Positions 13,010 to 13,124 of a DNA stretch of 13,124 nt are shown piece after piece. Made by a program: the position numbers and the translations under genes. The stretch's first letter is position 1. Each line of letters begins with the position of its first letter. The notes beneath the pieces are model-generated. The model was not told the DNA's origin, made no database searches, and worked only from the letters and a program-made list of their open reading frames with translations. This DNA is from Thermoanaerobacterales bacterium (GTDB taxonomy: Bacteria; Actinomycetota; Acidimicrobiia; Acidimicrobiales; JACDCH01), in the NCBI GenBank assembly GCA_017577565.1, contig PKRH01000102.1, positions 1-13,124 on the forward strand. Reading direction: 5' to 3'.

Positions 13010-13015
13010 TAACCT
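13010..13015 (+). promoter_or_regulatory. Putative -10 box (TAACCT) of the last gene
   Basis: TAACCT lies 11 nt before the ATG at 13027 and follows a run of G residues. There is no Shine-Dalgarno. It is consistent with the leaderless pattern of the window. Confidence 0.4.
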
Positions 13016-13026
13016 TCCCGCTTCGA

Positions 13027-13124
13027 ATGGCGGGAGCGACACCCCTTCGTGCCGACGGCGCGCGCCCGCGCGCCCGCCGCACCCCGCTCGACGAGCTCCT
13101 GGACGACGGCGCACCCCCGACGGC
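13027..13124 (+). CDS. N-terminus of a gene cut by the window end; possibly class A penicillin-binding protein
   Basis: An ATG at 13027 opens a frame that stays open to the window end, 32 full codons: MAGATPLRADGARPRARR, then a short acidic segment TPLDELLDDGAPPTA. No domain is visible yet. The start lies 79 bp after the DUF5318 stop and has a TAACCT box 11 nt upstream. In M. tuberculosis the gene after the DUF5318 homologue is ponA1, a bifunctional transglycosylase/transpeptidase, and such proteins begin with a short cytoplasmic basic or polar tail before a membrane anchor. The product is therefore a synteny guess; the existence of the gene is moderately sure. Confidence 0.5.
   Translation, partial: MAGATPLRADGARPRARRTPLDELLDDGAPPT

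Noticed and set aside
1..13124. Mobile element, CRISPR array, tRNA or rRNA genes
   Set aside because: No transposase, integrase, terminal repeats, regularly spaced long repeats or tRNA/rRNA signatures were seen on either strand; composition is uniform except the short AT-rich operator island.

Overview
The window is very GC-rich DNA with strongly GC-biased third codon positions. Its gene order matches the core of actinobacterial chromosomes. The GC content, the leaderless promoter pattern and the gene order suggest a high-GC actinobacterium, perhaps of the class Acidimicrobiia; that placement is inference. I see no insertion sequence, prophage, CRISPR array, tRNA or rRNA, so this looks like vertically inherited chromosome rather than an accessory island.

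Left part (1-5705, minus strand). Read in the direction of transcription there is a DUF6049-type secreted or membrane protein, a DegV fatty-acid-binding protein, a transmembrane Ser/Thr protein kinase with an extracellular discoidin-like domain, an ECF sigma factor of SigM type, and the start of its presumed anti-sigma factor, which is cut by the window edge. It resembles the mycobacterial Rv3909-Rv3912 region. However, no MurJ flippase gene lies next to the kinase, DegV sits in that place, and the kinase keeps its catalytic residues.

Middle (5702-9665). A GNAT acetyltransferase (minus) is followed with an ATGA overlap by the DUF6049 gene. It may be preceded by a 32-codon leader ORF, also joined by ATGA. 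Divergently, across 87 bp, lies a class II histone-deacetylase-like amidohydrolase, then the tRNA CCA-adding enzyme, both on plus. A GC-rich hairpin ends cca, and about 230 bp of structured non-coding DNA follows, including a hairpin with a T5 tail.

Right part (9665-13124). A class I methyltransferase (minus) and an inositol-1-phosphate synthase operon (padR-ino1, minus, ATGA overlap, strong Shine-Dalgarno) are followed divergently by a DUF5318 zinc-ribbon protein and the first 32 codons of another plus-strand gene. By synteny with Rv0046c-Rv0050 that last gene is probably a class A penicillin-binding protein. The padR/DUF5318 intergenic region holds an AT-rich island with ATATCG repeated at exact 13-bp spacing, a likely PadR operator.

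As a whole the region encodes envelope and stress regulation (kinase, sigma/anti-sigma, DUF6049), a possible acetylation/deacetylation pair, tRNA maturation, and inositol synthesis, the route to phosphatidylinositol and mycothiol in actinobacteria. Most genes have a TANNNT -10 box only 7-11 nt before the start codon and no Shine-Dalgarno, so leaderless transcripts look general here. The sigma factor shows the same layout, but its start position reads ATC instead of ATG or GTG.
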